Below are positions 45,859-57,049 of a DNA stretch of 64,000 nt, piece after piece. Numbering within the stretch: position 1 is the stretch's first letter; each line of letters starts with the position of its first letter. This DNA is from Morchella semilibera. Its lineage: Eukaryota > Ascomycota > Pezizomycetes > Pezizales > Morchellaceae. The notes below the pieces were generated by a model. The model was not told the origin of the DNA and ran no database searches. It saw only the letters and a list, made by a program, of their open reading frames with translations. The stretch is from positions 310,001-374,000 of the forward strand of contig WBVU01000017.1 in assembly GCA_009192285.1 (NCBI GenBank). The letters run 5' to 3'. The position numbers and the translations under genes are program-made.

Positions 45859-47205
45859 ATGTCGCACTCAAAACGAAATACCTCACTCGCATTCTTTACG
45901 TAGCTTTTTCCCTGCCTCCTATTGAATGCCCCTAAATTAGCCATAAACTAACACCCTCTACAGCTCCTACGAACGCTCCCTTCTCAAAGGTGACTACGGT
46001 AAGCAACGTACTCGCCTTACCCGCGACTCCTTTAAACCCCTTGACGCCTGTAACCTATGCTTGCAGCGCTGCCGCGACCCTGTTTCCTGCGACCACGGCG
46101 ACCTCTTCTGCCGCGAATGCGCCGTTGAGAACCTCCTAAGTCAGCACAAGGAGATCAAGCGCATGCAGGCCGAGCTCGACCGCCGCATAAAGGAGGAGGA
46201 GGAGGAGCGGGAGCGCGGTGAGGAGCAGGCAAAAGAGCGTGCGGTTAGGGACTTTGAGCTACTACAGATGGGGCTCGAGATTCGGACCCGCACTGAGCGC
46301 GAGCTAAATCCGAGGGCTATCTTTGGAATGGGGCCACCAAAGGTCGTTGGCAGAGAGGGTGGGAAGATTATTCTAGAGGAGCAAGAACATGAAGGTAGCG
46401 CGGGTGCCGAGGCGGGTCCGGAGACAGAGTCAGGCGAGGGAAAGAGGGGAAAGAAACGGAAGTTCGAGCTCGACGAGGAGGAGCTCATGCGGCTTGCAAG
46501 AGAAGAAAGGCAGAAGGCCAAGATTCACCTTGATAATGAAAAGGTATGTCCCAATTCCCCTCATCTATATTACGGCTTTTATTATATATGCTAACAACCG
46601 AGAATCACTCAGACAGTAGCCTCAATCCAGAAACTCCCCTCCTTCTGGGTCCCTAGTCTCACGCCCTCCGTCGCCGCCTCCGACGTCCCGAAAAAGCCCC
46701 TAAAGCTCAACCCCGTCTGCCCTGCCTCCGAAAAGAATAAGATCCATAACTACAACCTCAAAACGCTGATCGCCGTTCAATTTGCCGAAGAAAAGGACGA
46801 ACGAACCAAGCACGGTGACCCTCAGCGAGTCTGTCCCAGCTGCAAAAAGGGTCTCAACAATGCCACAAAAGCCATGCGTAAGTTTCCCTGTCCCCGCCCC
46901 TCTAATGTTAATGTTATTGACATTATATAACAGTTGCCAAACCCTGTGGTCACGTCCTCTGCAAACCTTGCGCCGACAAGTTCCTCTCCTCGCAGAACGA
47001 CGATCCGCACGACACCTCCGCAAAGGTGGTGACGTGCTATGTCTGCAGCGAGGTTCTGTCAGAGATTTCAGGGAAGAAGGCGAAAAAGTCGAAGAAGAAC
47101 GGGGTGAAACCAGGGCTAGTGCTCATACAGAGCGATGGGACGGGCTTCTCGGCGGGTGGAGGCAATGTTACGACGGAGAAGGAGGGTATTGCATTTCAAT
47201 GTTAG
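45859..47205 (+). CDS. NOSIP-like RING/U-box domain protein
   Basis: Four exons: 45859-45899, 45964-46543, 46613-46877 and 46934-47205, in phase to 385 residues. The start MSHSKRNTSLAFFTSYERSL, then KGDYGKQRTRLTRDSF, matches nitric-oxide-synthase-interacting protein (NOSIP). It is followed by a half-RING, CNLCLQRCRDPVSCDHGDLF then CRECA. A long Lys/Glu helix lies in the middle. After LPSFWVPSLTP comes the second zinc-binding region, VCPSCKKGL...KPCGHVLCKPCADKF...CYVC. NOSIP proteins are nuclear E3 ubiquitin-ligase-like factors also found with the spliceosome. In fungi nitric oxide synthase itself is not the relevant partner, so the animal name should not be taken literally. Confidence 0.9.
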
Positions 47206-49741
47206 CGTACATGTTTCTCTGTTTCTCTTCTTTCTGTAGAGTAATTATCTTTTTATACAGCTTTCTCGGGCGAATGGACAATGCTGGGTTTGGCTTTGGA
47301 TTAAGTATTTTGTTGCGTGATCATGTATTTACATAGTAATGGACCCCCATGAGGTCATAACTGACTCGAGTGAGTGCGTATGTTTCTGGGCGGCGCGAGT
47401 GTTAAGTATATCGAAGCATTCCATCCCACTACAACCCACCATAACCCTTACGTGCACTGCCACCTACATGTATGCATGAGCCTGCTGCAAGGAGATATCG
47501 CACCAGAATGACGCTGTGGGACGAGGCTGGCCTTTGTGTGTTTTGGATGTTTAAGCTGGTCAGGCCTGATGCCATACACTCTACCCACCTAACTGGGTCT
47601 ATCATATCCTAGACCTAGGCAGCAGTCACAAATATCTCCTCTCCAGGGTCACATATTTGTCCCTATTACTCAGAGTTAGGGTGCTTACTCTACCAACACC
47701 GCACCACCTCGATATTGTAGGCTACCAAGGCGACCAGTAGCGGAACGGGCACTCGTCCCTGGCCATTGATTTGACGAGAATTCTTGCCGTACCTACCGTA
47801 CTGTTCCGTACCAATCACTAGCTGGCCTGGAATCTCGAACACTCCCGCAGATCCACCGGCCTGGTCACTACGTTGAACGACCGGGGTGTTTGGGGATCTA
47901 CTATTCTCTAATAATCGTACATAGATCACGACGTTGATTTGCCTCTACTCTACCTAAACTCCTACTTGACCACGATATCGATGGTTGTTATAGAAAGGAC
48001 GTTGCTACTTAAGCTTCTTCCCTTTCGTTCATACCTTCTCCGTTGTCTCGGAAAAACAACTTTCGACTACCTACCGCGGCCAATTCCATATATCGATGTT
48101 TGTGACCTCGGCTGAAGAGGCTGAATCCTCGTTTCTTACGGAATATGGGAAAGGAAGCCGTGAAGGATGGTAAAATAAACTTGTGATCTAAACTACATGT
48201 ACATGCCTAATGCATAACTGCTTGCACTCCACCATGACCATGACGCGTAGAGCAAAAACACTAGAACAGAAACGACGCCACGCGAAGACTCATTACCGAA
48301 CTTTGAAAGCGCTCACTACTTATTTTTTTATCAACAGAATTTTATTTTTTTATATGTCAGATTAGATCAAGTAATTTTAGGTCCGTCACTGGGCAAGCTA
48401 TCCAGAGGCCCTCCCCTTCCCTCTTTCGCTCCAAGCTCGCAGCACTAGCTTCAACCACGAGGGTTGAACACGAGGCACAAGCAAGGGGGACAGGAGGAAA
48501 AACACGAAGAGCCTTTTTAAGGACAGCTTATCCTCGGGGCTCTTGCTATCATCATCCAAAACTGTTGTTGGAAGAGGAAGAGGAGGAGAGGGGAGGAAAA
48601 AGGTAGAAGGAGGTCAGTCATGGTGGCATTATATGGGGTATGCACAATAGACCCATCAAAGCTCGCATGATGCAAGGATCGCTTTATTCGCTAGGGCTAG
48701 GGGAAGGAAACAAACGAGCGAACCTAACTGGGGGGACCGAATTTTTTTTTTTTTTTGCCTCTTGTACTTTTTTTCTTTTCTATTCGGTTCCCCCCAGTAG
48801 CGATTTAATAGGTCTTGGCAGCTGGTTGGGACACCCGTGGCAGGCCCACAGGGAAAATAATATAAGGACGCAACAGTTGCCCCCTCAGCCAGCAGCTCAT
48901 CCATCAGAAAGGGAGAGACGCACTGCTTCGGTATTTTTTTTTTTCCCTCTCGCTTGCCTGCCTACTTGGTTTACCATACTCTTTGGTGTCATCTTCCGCA
49001 TTACACCTTTTTTACCTATTTTCCGACCAATCACAAAGATATTATAAATCCCACCTCACCCAACAGCAAATCAAAATTCGCGTTACCTCCAATTTGCATA
49101 AAGCCTTACCCATCTTCCGCTCCCGGCAAATTCCGCCACAGAAAGATTTCCGTTCAGGCCCCCGTCGCCGCTAAATTCGGTTATCCACATCCCAAAACCA
49201 ACAAACGGCCCCTGCAGTTAGCCAGCCACTTTATCTCTCTCCTGGACTGAGGCTAGCTTTCACCACCCATCATCTATCAGTCAAATCAAATTTGTGCGCA
49301 GAAAGGCAGAAAGGTGTCCCGCGCCACTGTCACTTCTCTTCATTTCTTCGCCCCCAACTTCTGTAACGTGGGAAATCTTTAATAGTTGGATCTCTCATAA
49401 AGAGTGCTCCCAAGTAAATTTTATATCTGGGCCTTAGAAAAAAAAGAAGAGCCAAGCCCCTTCGTACCATACTACGTTGCTGCTACTCTTGCCTCTGCTA
49501 GTATTTTACCGGGGACCTTTTACCTGGGCTATTTTTTTTTTCTCACACACACACGCTATACCCGAAGAACACAGATTAGTTGCCTACTGTAGGTAGCTAT
49601 CACCAACCACCACCAACCACACCCACTCACCCCCCATCAAGCCATCCATCTATACAGCAGCAGCCACTGCACACCATTACAACCAAATCGCCAAGCCATA
49701 CCACACCTCTTATTAGAACTCTCTCTACTACGTCATCCATC
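47206..49741. other. 2.5-kb gene-free region
   Basis: Upstream of the NC2-alpha gene. There are T-rich tracts near 48320-48355, 48750-48775 and 48932-48942, TACATGTA at 47465 and 48194, and a long pyrimidine-rich leader from about 49260. Short frames here match nothing I know. Confidence 0.4.
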
Positions 49742-50499
49742 ATGGAAGGAGTGTTCTTACCCTACGACCCCGTTCACGGTTACCCACAGCCACCCCCACC
49801 GCCCCCACCACAGCAAATGGAGCTTGCATCTTCACCCATCCAGGAAAAGGCCAAACCTGGCCGTCCACGCCGCAGCAGAAATAATAACGTAAACGTCAAT
49901 AACATCAACAACGGCCCGCCCATTGCCGAATCCAGCAAAGAACCCACTACCAATGGTTTTAGCACCGCCGATGGCCGTATTGTAGAGATTAAGACAAAAT
50001 TCCCCGTCGCACGGATCAAGCGTATCATGCAGGCCGATGAGGACGTTGGAAAAGTGGCACAGGTAAGCTCTTTGTCCTTTATCTACCCAGATTTTTTTTT
50101 TAAAAAAAAAAAATCAATCACAGCTCATCACTCGTTACTAACACAACTTCCCCCCCTCCTCCCACCATATAGGTCACACCTGTTGTTGTTTCTAAAGCTT
50201 TAGAACTCTTCATGATTGCGCTATGCGATAAAGCCTCTGCACAAGCACGCCAACGCAACTCTAAACGCATCACCGCCGGCCACTTGAAGCAGGCAGTCCT
50301 ACAGGAGGAGCAGTTCGACTTCCTGGCCGAGATCATCGCAAAGGTTCCCGATATCCCCCTACCGACCGTTGATAGCAGCAATAACGGCGGCGGCAACTGC
50401 TCATCAGGCGGAGGAGGGCCAGAGTCCGAGGATGCGCCTCAGAGCATCAAGAAGCCAAGGAAGCCAAGGACAAGGAAGGTCAAGAACGACGAGTTGTAG
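49742..50499 (+). CDS. BUR6: NC2-alpha (DRAP1/Bur6), histone-fold transcription regulator
   Basis: Two exons, 49742-50062 and 50173-50499, encode 215 residues. After a Pro/Asn-rich N-terminus the histone fold begins at [20 protein letters not shown] (about residues 84-103). It continues across the intron as [18 protein letters not shown], then [20 protein letters not shown] and [12 protein letters not shown]. The QFDFL...VPD block separates DRAP1/NC2-alpha from NF-YC and CHRAC-type relatives. NC2-alpha pairs with NC2-beta on TBP-DNA and blocks TFIIA/TFIIB entry, acting as repressor or activator by promoter. A Lys/Arg-rich tail ([16 protein letters not shown]) could serve as a nuclear signal. 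The intron contains a perfect T10A12 palindrome. Confidence 0.93.
50092..50113. repeat. Perfect T10A12 palindrome inside the NC2-alpha intron
   Basis: Ten T are followed directly by twelve A, so the sequence is its own reverse complement over at least 20 bases and could form a hairpin in DNA or pre-mRNA. It lies about 60 nt upstream of the intron's acceptor site. Confidence 0.9.
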
Positions 50500-52171
50500 C
50501 TGCGTAGTGAACAGGGCCGGAGTAATTAGAGGATCCTTTTTTTTTTATATATCGTTTTAGGGTGTTGGATTGGCAGGGGCGCGGTGGATACCTTTTGTGT
50601 TTTTGTGTTTTTTTCCCCTTTCTTATTCTTCTCTGTGCAGTTTTCCCCTTTTCTTTCCTTCTTATACGCCCAAAGACCAGAGACGATGATCCACAAGAAA
50701 ATGAAGTCCGAAGCCTCCATCCCAAGGGAAAAAGCACACCCCCCCCCCCTTCTTTTTTACCACATACCCACGTCTATCCGTAACTAGCAGCTCATGTAAT
50801 ATCTCCCCATATTCGCTCTCTTCTTCTTCTTTCTTATACCTTTACCTTGACTCTCTCTTTATTTCTTGTATTATTATTATTTACTCTTCTTTTTACTTTT
50901 CCTAGTACTCTGGGCTGGTTGGTTGGCTGGTTGGTTGGTTGGCTGGTTCGTTCTGCACTTTCTCTTTCTTTTTCATTTCTTCCATCTAGGTACTCCATAC
51001 CACCACCACCCATGGGCCCTCCTCCTCCCCGAGACCAACAGAATCAAAATTCCTCCTCCCCCTCCTCCTCTCCTACCCAGGCCCATGCCGGTGCGGGGAA
51101 ACAAAAAAAAGCAAAAGAACAAAACGCACACACACACACACACACACACACACGGCGTTGGTGGGTTGGGTCAGTTAGTTAGGGTGTGCGGAGTTTAACT
51201 GGTGACTTTTTTTTGTTTTGTCTTTTTCTTTCCTTCTTCCTTTCTTTCTTTCCGTCTCCATCTCTCTTGGTGGTTTCCCTTTCCTGGTGGTGTGGGCTTG
51301 TTGCTTTTACGTAGGAAATAAAATGGAACAGGATAGGGGAAAACAATATTTCGCTTTGCTCGTAGGGCTGGCTGCCGCCGCAGCGGGCCGGTTCGGGTGT
51401 GTAGATGTGGGTGCCTACATGTACCCCCTACGGCCTACTCTCCACTCCGTTCCGAAACGCATGGTATGGGGGATAGCTACATCGGTATCTCGATTCCCAA
51501 CCCAAAAAACCCCAACTATAGACACTTCCCCCGCCTTCCCCCGCACCGCCCTGCGCCTATCTATCCCCGCGGGCTTGCTCGATGCTAGGAGTATATATAA
51601 CACGACCAACTTTTTTTTGTTCCCCCCCCCCACCACACCACACCCAAACCTGCCAAACCAATCTATACAGTCCCTAATAAGTACTGGTGGTAGTGTCACC
51701 AGACAAAAAAGAAAGGAGGAAAAGAAAAGGAAATAAAGGAAATAAAAGAAAAGAAAAGAAAAGAATATGTGTGTGGTTGATCCGGATCGATCGTAGCCGG
51801 GATGCGGGGGGATGGGGGTATAAGGTATGGATGAGGATGCAATGAACAGGATGGAAATACATAAATAACAGGAAGCAATTACCACCAAAATATATAGATC
51901 CCTCCTCTCACACCTCGAGAGGAGGAATAAGATAGTAGTAGTAAATAATAGAGAGATAAGAAAGAAAAAGGAAAAACCCAAACCTAAGTCTACATAGCCC
52001 ACCGCCCACCGGCCCAATCGCCGCCCCGTCCCAAGTTGTCCCCCGGCGGGGACAGAGAGAAAAAAGAAATAGCCCATTAGCAGAAAAAGAAAAAAAAAAC
52101 AGAGCAAAAACAAATGTAGGGAAAAAAAGAAAGAAAATGAAGTGGGAAAAAAAAAGCAAACAGTTACGCCG
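50500..52171. other. 1.7-kb convergent gene-free region
   Basis: 3' flanks of two convergent genes. The left half is pyrimidine-rich and the right half (51700-52160) strongly purine-rich on the plus strand. It includes a GGTTGGTTGGCTGG tandem near 50925-50950, a CA dinucleotide run at about 51128-51152 and a TACATGTA at 51416. No gene is supported. Confidence 0.45.
51126..51153. repeat. CA dinucleotide microsatellite
   Basis: About thirteen CA units directly readable in the sequence, in the 3' flank of the NC2-alpha gene. Confidence 0.9.
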
Positions 52172-53626
52172 TTATGGCGCATCGTCGCTCAGCTCTGGTT
52201 CCAGTCTCGTAAGCTCCGTAACCTCCTCCTTCTTCTTCTCCGGTATAGGCTCCTTCATCGCCGAGTACTGCTCCCACCTCATGCTGCACTGATCCTCGAC
52301 CCAACAGCCCGCAAAGTGTACGACGAGGTCGCCCTTCCTCCAGCCCATTCCGGGGGTGCCAATGGCATATGCGTTGAGTGTGGTTTGTGGGACGAGCGCA
52401 AAGTGCTCCATTACCGTGCGGTGGTGGAGTGCCAGGTGGAGCTGTGTCATACCATCGTTAGTATTTCCGTGGGCGACGGCGGTGGTAATGGTGGTGGTGG
52501 CGATATGGGGGGATGTGCATGCTTACCACTGCGCTCTGCTCCTGGCCAAGCCATGGCTTCATCACAAAGTCCGGGTCAGCCCATATATCCATAAACTGCC
52601 TAGTCCAGTGGCTCCTCCTGATAAAGAAGCTCCCCGCATTGATGCCGTTGTGATCCTGGCTAAAGATTAGATCCATATTCTTCACATCGAACGTCTCCGG
52701 CGTCGCGATCTCGGTCATGCCCCCGCCCGGGCGGTTGAGTATCTGACCCGTGAGTATCTTCTTCTCGAGCGCCGCATGGGAGAGTAGTAGATCGTTGAGG
52801 TTCACGCTCGGCGTCATGATGATTGCATCAAGGTCCAGCCACCAGATCCATTGCGCATCCGGGAAAGTGTTGAATGTCTCCGCGATGGCGGGCAGCTTCG
52901 CCCACACGGGGTGGGACCCGCCAATGTCGTATTTGGAGATGTTAATGAAGTGGTATGTGTAGCCGTGGAGGTCGGCGTATGCCTGTCTGTTGACCTGCGT
53001 CTGCTCAAACAGATTCTCGATGCCGCCGTTGTGGCCCTTGCCGTCGGAGGCGCAAAGGAGGATGATCTGGTCAGGGCGTGGGCCGGCTGGGTCGTACTTG
53101 ATGTCGTCGGGGATGGTGAAGTCGACTTGTTTAGCGATCTTGGCGGCCTGGATGGTTTTCTTGCGGATTTCCTCGATTTGTTTCTTGTCTTCCGCCTTTG
53201 CCTTCCGTTGTTCTTCTTTGAACTTATCTTCCTCTGTTTTTCCGTTGTTAGTTAACTCTGGCTCTGGGTCGAGGGTGTGGGCTGCGGCGCTGGTAGTGGT
53301 GGTTGTGTGGGCGTAGTAGTTATAAGTACTCGAACTCGTCAATTCCCATTGCGCCGGGACCTGCACAACGGCGCCTGGGAACTGCGGGTCCTGATTTTGA
53401 CTTAGTAGTGATGAGGCCGCGCCATAATAACGGCCCCTTGACTTGGAGTCGAAGAAGGCCGCGAAAGTGACGAAAAGAAAGATTATAATTAATGCAAGGA
53501 AGCAGTTCCTAGAGCGCGCAGGAACCGTCAGAAAATCAGTTTAACTGAACGAATTGAGGTATGTGCGTGTGAGGGAAGGAGGGGGGGGGGGGGAGCGGAT
53601 AGCTACTTTGATAACAATCGGGCCAT
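52172..53626 (-). CDS. GT34 alpha-1,6-mannosyltransferase (Mnn10/Mnn11 type)
   Basis: Three exons on the minus strand: 53626-53607 (20 nt), 53508-52527 and 52441-52172, in phase to 423 residues. The short first exon begins in a good context (ACCATGG) and gives MARLLSKNCFLALIIIFLFV, a type II signal anchor. A Lys/Glu stem of about 40 residues follows. The catalytic part has IILLCASDGKGHNGGIENLF, YADLHGYTYHF, WIWWLDLDAIIM (the DxD metal site) and NAGSFFIRRSHWTRQFMDIW. It ends in WRKGDLVVHFAGCWVEDQC, typical of GT34. In yeast Mnn10 and Mnn11 extend the alpha-1,6-mannan backbone in the Golgi. Which of the two this resembles more cannot be decided here. Confidence 0.9.
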
Positions 53627-56600
53627 GGTTTTTCTATTTTTTTTGTTCTTCTGGTTTATTACCCCCGGAGGTGTGTGCGCTCAGCGGCTCTGCTACGTGC
53701 GTCTTTCCTGCCCGTGCCTTGCCTGGCCCGATTGACTGCGTTGTGGAGTATGTAGTATACTCGTGGGGGGAGGGGGGTTAAGTGAGAGTTGTGAGACAAA
53801 AAGCTCTGCTGCACCTCAACTCGTACCTCTCAGGAGGGTATGGAGGATGTATAAATCAAGTACAAGTATGGAATCACTGGCACTGCCCGGTGTTGGGCGT
53901 GGGAGGAAGGTAAGTGTGGGGGGTGGGAAAAGAAAGGAAGAGGAGGAGGAGGAGCGGAAGGGTAGAAGAGGTCGTCGGCCTTCTAGCTTCTCTTGCTGTC
54001 CGTTCGGAAAGGGGGGGCAAGTGGTGACGACGCGTTAACCTTGTAGGGGGAGCTTCCTTTCCTGTCTGAGAAAGTTAATAGAAGTGGAGGGAGAATTCCG
54101 AAGTGAAGTAAATAAGATGTAGTATAGTTAGAAGGAAAAAGAGGGACAAGAGCAAGAACTAGTGATGACGAAGGTCAAGAGAAGGAAAGATGTATTTTGT
54201 GGTAGGAAAAAAGAAATTAGGTATGTTTAGGGTTGAATGCAGGACTCTTCAGTCGAAGGGAAGCTGTGAAATTGGATCCGGCATCTAGGTCTGGAAGACC
54301 ATGATCGAAAACAAAAAAAAAAAAAAAAAAGGTCCCCTCTAATAGCCCCTCCCCCCCCCTCCCCCGTCCATCCACATGCGAATTAGTAAATTCTCCGGTT
54401 CCAGAGGATGTTCACAATTAACATGTATATGGGTAAGGCTAGCTAATAGCCGTAAATCGCGGGGGCCAATTCTACCTGCAGAATCTCCAGGTTGAGAAAT
54501 CTTTGTGCAACGCTTTTTTACTGTAGCTCTCTCTTCTACTCCCGGTTTCGCCGACACGATACGTCGATACGATACGATAATAACATACAGCTGGGAAGCT
54601 TACTAGTACTATGTACCCCCCGTTTAAGCCTCAGTTAATTCGTTATCATTCGCTCCGTCACACACGATCTCCCCCGGTTTTTCGCCTGACAATCTGCATA
54701 ACGATTAAAATGAGATGGCGTTTGATCGCCAGGGTTTGGGCTAGGGATCCTCTTTAGGAAGTTTGCTGCTCCCCCCCTTCCTTTCCTTTCCCCCTTTGGT
54801 GCCCCCAACCAGTGGACACACCTTTCTCTGCCAGAGTTCAAACTACATGTAGGTACATCAGTCAGTCAGGTCGGCGGCGCACCTCCGCTATCAGTAAGCA
54901 GTACAAAACCGCCCCCATGCTTTTTGTTTGGGGTATCTCAGCAGGGAGGAGGAGGAAGATGACCCGACGTACCTATCTGCTGTTTGCAGGCAGACGCGCA
55001 GGCGCGGCGTAAAGTGAGTTGCGGCTCAGCTGAGCCCCGGTGCCAATCCTTTTTCCTAAGTGTACCTACATGTACCGGGTGCATAGGAGACGAATGTTCC
55101 CAGCTACCGTCCAACAAAATAGCCTGTTTGATACTAGAGATAGATACCAGAGCAACGATAAACGGCTCCGGAAACATCGACCCCGCCTGCAGCTGCAGTT
55201 GAGCCGGGGACCTGTAACACTTGCAAGTATGTAGAGTGGTATGTACTTCCGTTTTCAGGACACCGGTGAGTATACGTATGTACTTTCGTAGATGGGCACG
55301 CACTCTTTTGCGTGCCACGGCCATGCCCGTAGGCGACACTTACATGTTTTCGTCTGTACTTTTTGCGTTTTGGGTGCTTACTGTGGCTATCGATGGCCCA
55401 CCACACGAAACTATGGGACTAACGGAAACCGACCCTGTTTATCACCTGGGGCTTGGCACCTCTGGCCCTTTTTTTTTTTTTGATTGCATAGAAAGCATAG
55501 AAATATAAGTGTGAACCCAAAGGTTAAATGCGCAAATATGGAAGTCACGTGTTCAAACCCAAAGCTTAAGTAGCAAAGCAGCCACGACCCGCCATGCGTT
55601 GAGGGATGGAAACGGGGTGGCCGTGGAGGGGATGTTTCCGCAGCCGCGCATGGGGGCGGGCCCGATCCCCGCTCCCGGAGGACTAACTTTTTTTTGGGGG
55701 CGGTCCCAAAGACTAATTATACCTCCCCTATCTCACAGCAGGTTGATAGAGAGAGAGAGAGCGCAGATACGGATACGGGCGGCCCTGTGCTACCACCCCC
55801 CGCTCTAAAACCTTATTTATATCCTTTTTTGTATGTATGTACATGTATGTATGCGTTTATCGATCGGAGGGTCTGTTAAGCTTTCTGCCTACATTATAGA
55901 TCCCGGATCCCCCAGTCTCCCAGCTATGTAGGACTGACCAGTACGGTAGCAGCCCCCCTCCCCCATCTTCCTTACGAGCTACAGCTAGTACACCATCTGT
56001 CATCTCCACCTACCTCCCTCCTATGACTAAACCCACTACAATATACTAAACCAATTAAACAGCAATGCTTAGCCTCCCGTAGACTCAACCTTCTCCACCA
56101 GAGCAAGCAGAGCCGTCTGTGACTAGGCTGTGGCTGGCCTGTCCCGCCTGCACGGGCATGCGAGTGAGTGGTGGCGGGCGCTATTGGGAAAATGTGGGGG
56201 TGGGATGGCCCTAAAACAGGCGGTGGTGTGTGTTGTCTACTCTGCATAGCCAGTGGACGCATCACGAGATATCACTCGGTGACTTATCGCAGTGGTTGGT
56301 TGAGTGCTGGTATATACATGTATGGTATGCTGCCTACATGGAGTTTCTACACGAATGCTTACACTGCAGTGCCGTCTCCCACGGAGCGTACGTGTGTATC
56401 TCTACGCTCTACTGCTATAGCCAGACCCTGAGGCTATCGGTTGGGGCCAACACCCCCATGCACCACATCTCATGTAATCAGAGCTTCGTACATGTAATTA
56501 CATGTATCAATCCACGGGTACAAGTGACCAGCCATGACCATCCACAACGGTTCAGTTCAGTTCAGCACAGTACTCTATCTCTACACTACTCTCTTCAGGT

Positions 56601-57049
56601 ATCCACTCTCTATAGTAACATAACCTTCTTAAACTCCCTACACTATCCAGACCTGACTCCAAACCCGCAAACCACAAAGAACCCCGGCCCCTAGCAAGCG
56701 AGGTCACGTGAGCGGCTACCGCCCAATCAGAGGGCCGGGTTTCTAAGCCCACCCCAAAACTCCGAGAGTCTAATTTTCTCTCTCAACCCCACCACCACCA
56801 CCACAAGAAGCATCTCCGCACTCCTCCGCAACCACAACAGTCTGCAATTGGGGGGGTCTGTCCTGCCATTACTACAATTGCGGTCTACGGATTATATATT
56901 TATATATAATAGGGATTGTTCTGAAAAGGAAGTAGTGGTAGTAGTAGTAGTAAGGAAGGTAGGTGGTATATACGTTACTTTTTCTCCAGAGAAGAATTGG
57001 ACATAGAGCTCACCACCCCGTGATAGGAATTGACCAAACCGCCATCACA
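53627..57049. other. 3.4-kb gene-free region, the largest in the window
   Basis: Between two divergent genes (the mannosyltransferase and ILV3). It contains an A run near 54310-54330, a C run near 54350, an AGCG/GAGA tract near 55750, a GTAGTAGTAGTAG run near 56937-56952, and TACATGTA at 54844, 55067, 55840, 56315, 56489 and 56499. Frames are short, mixed-strand and unrecognised. A non-coding transcript is possible but not visible. Confidence 0.4.
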
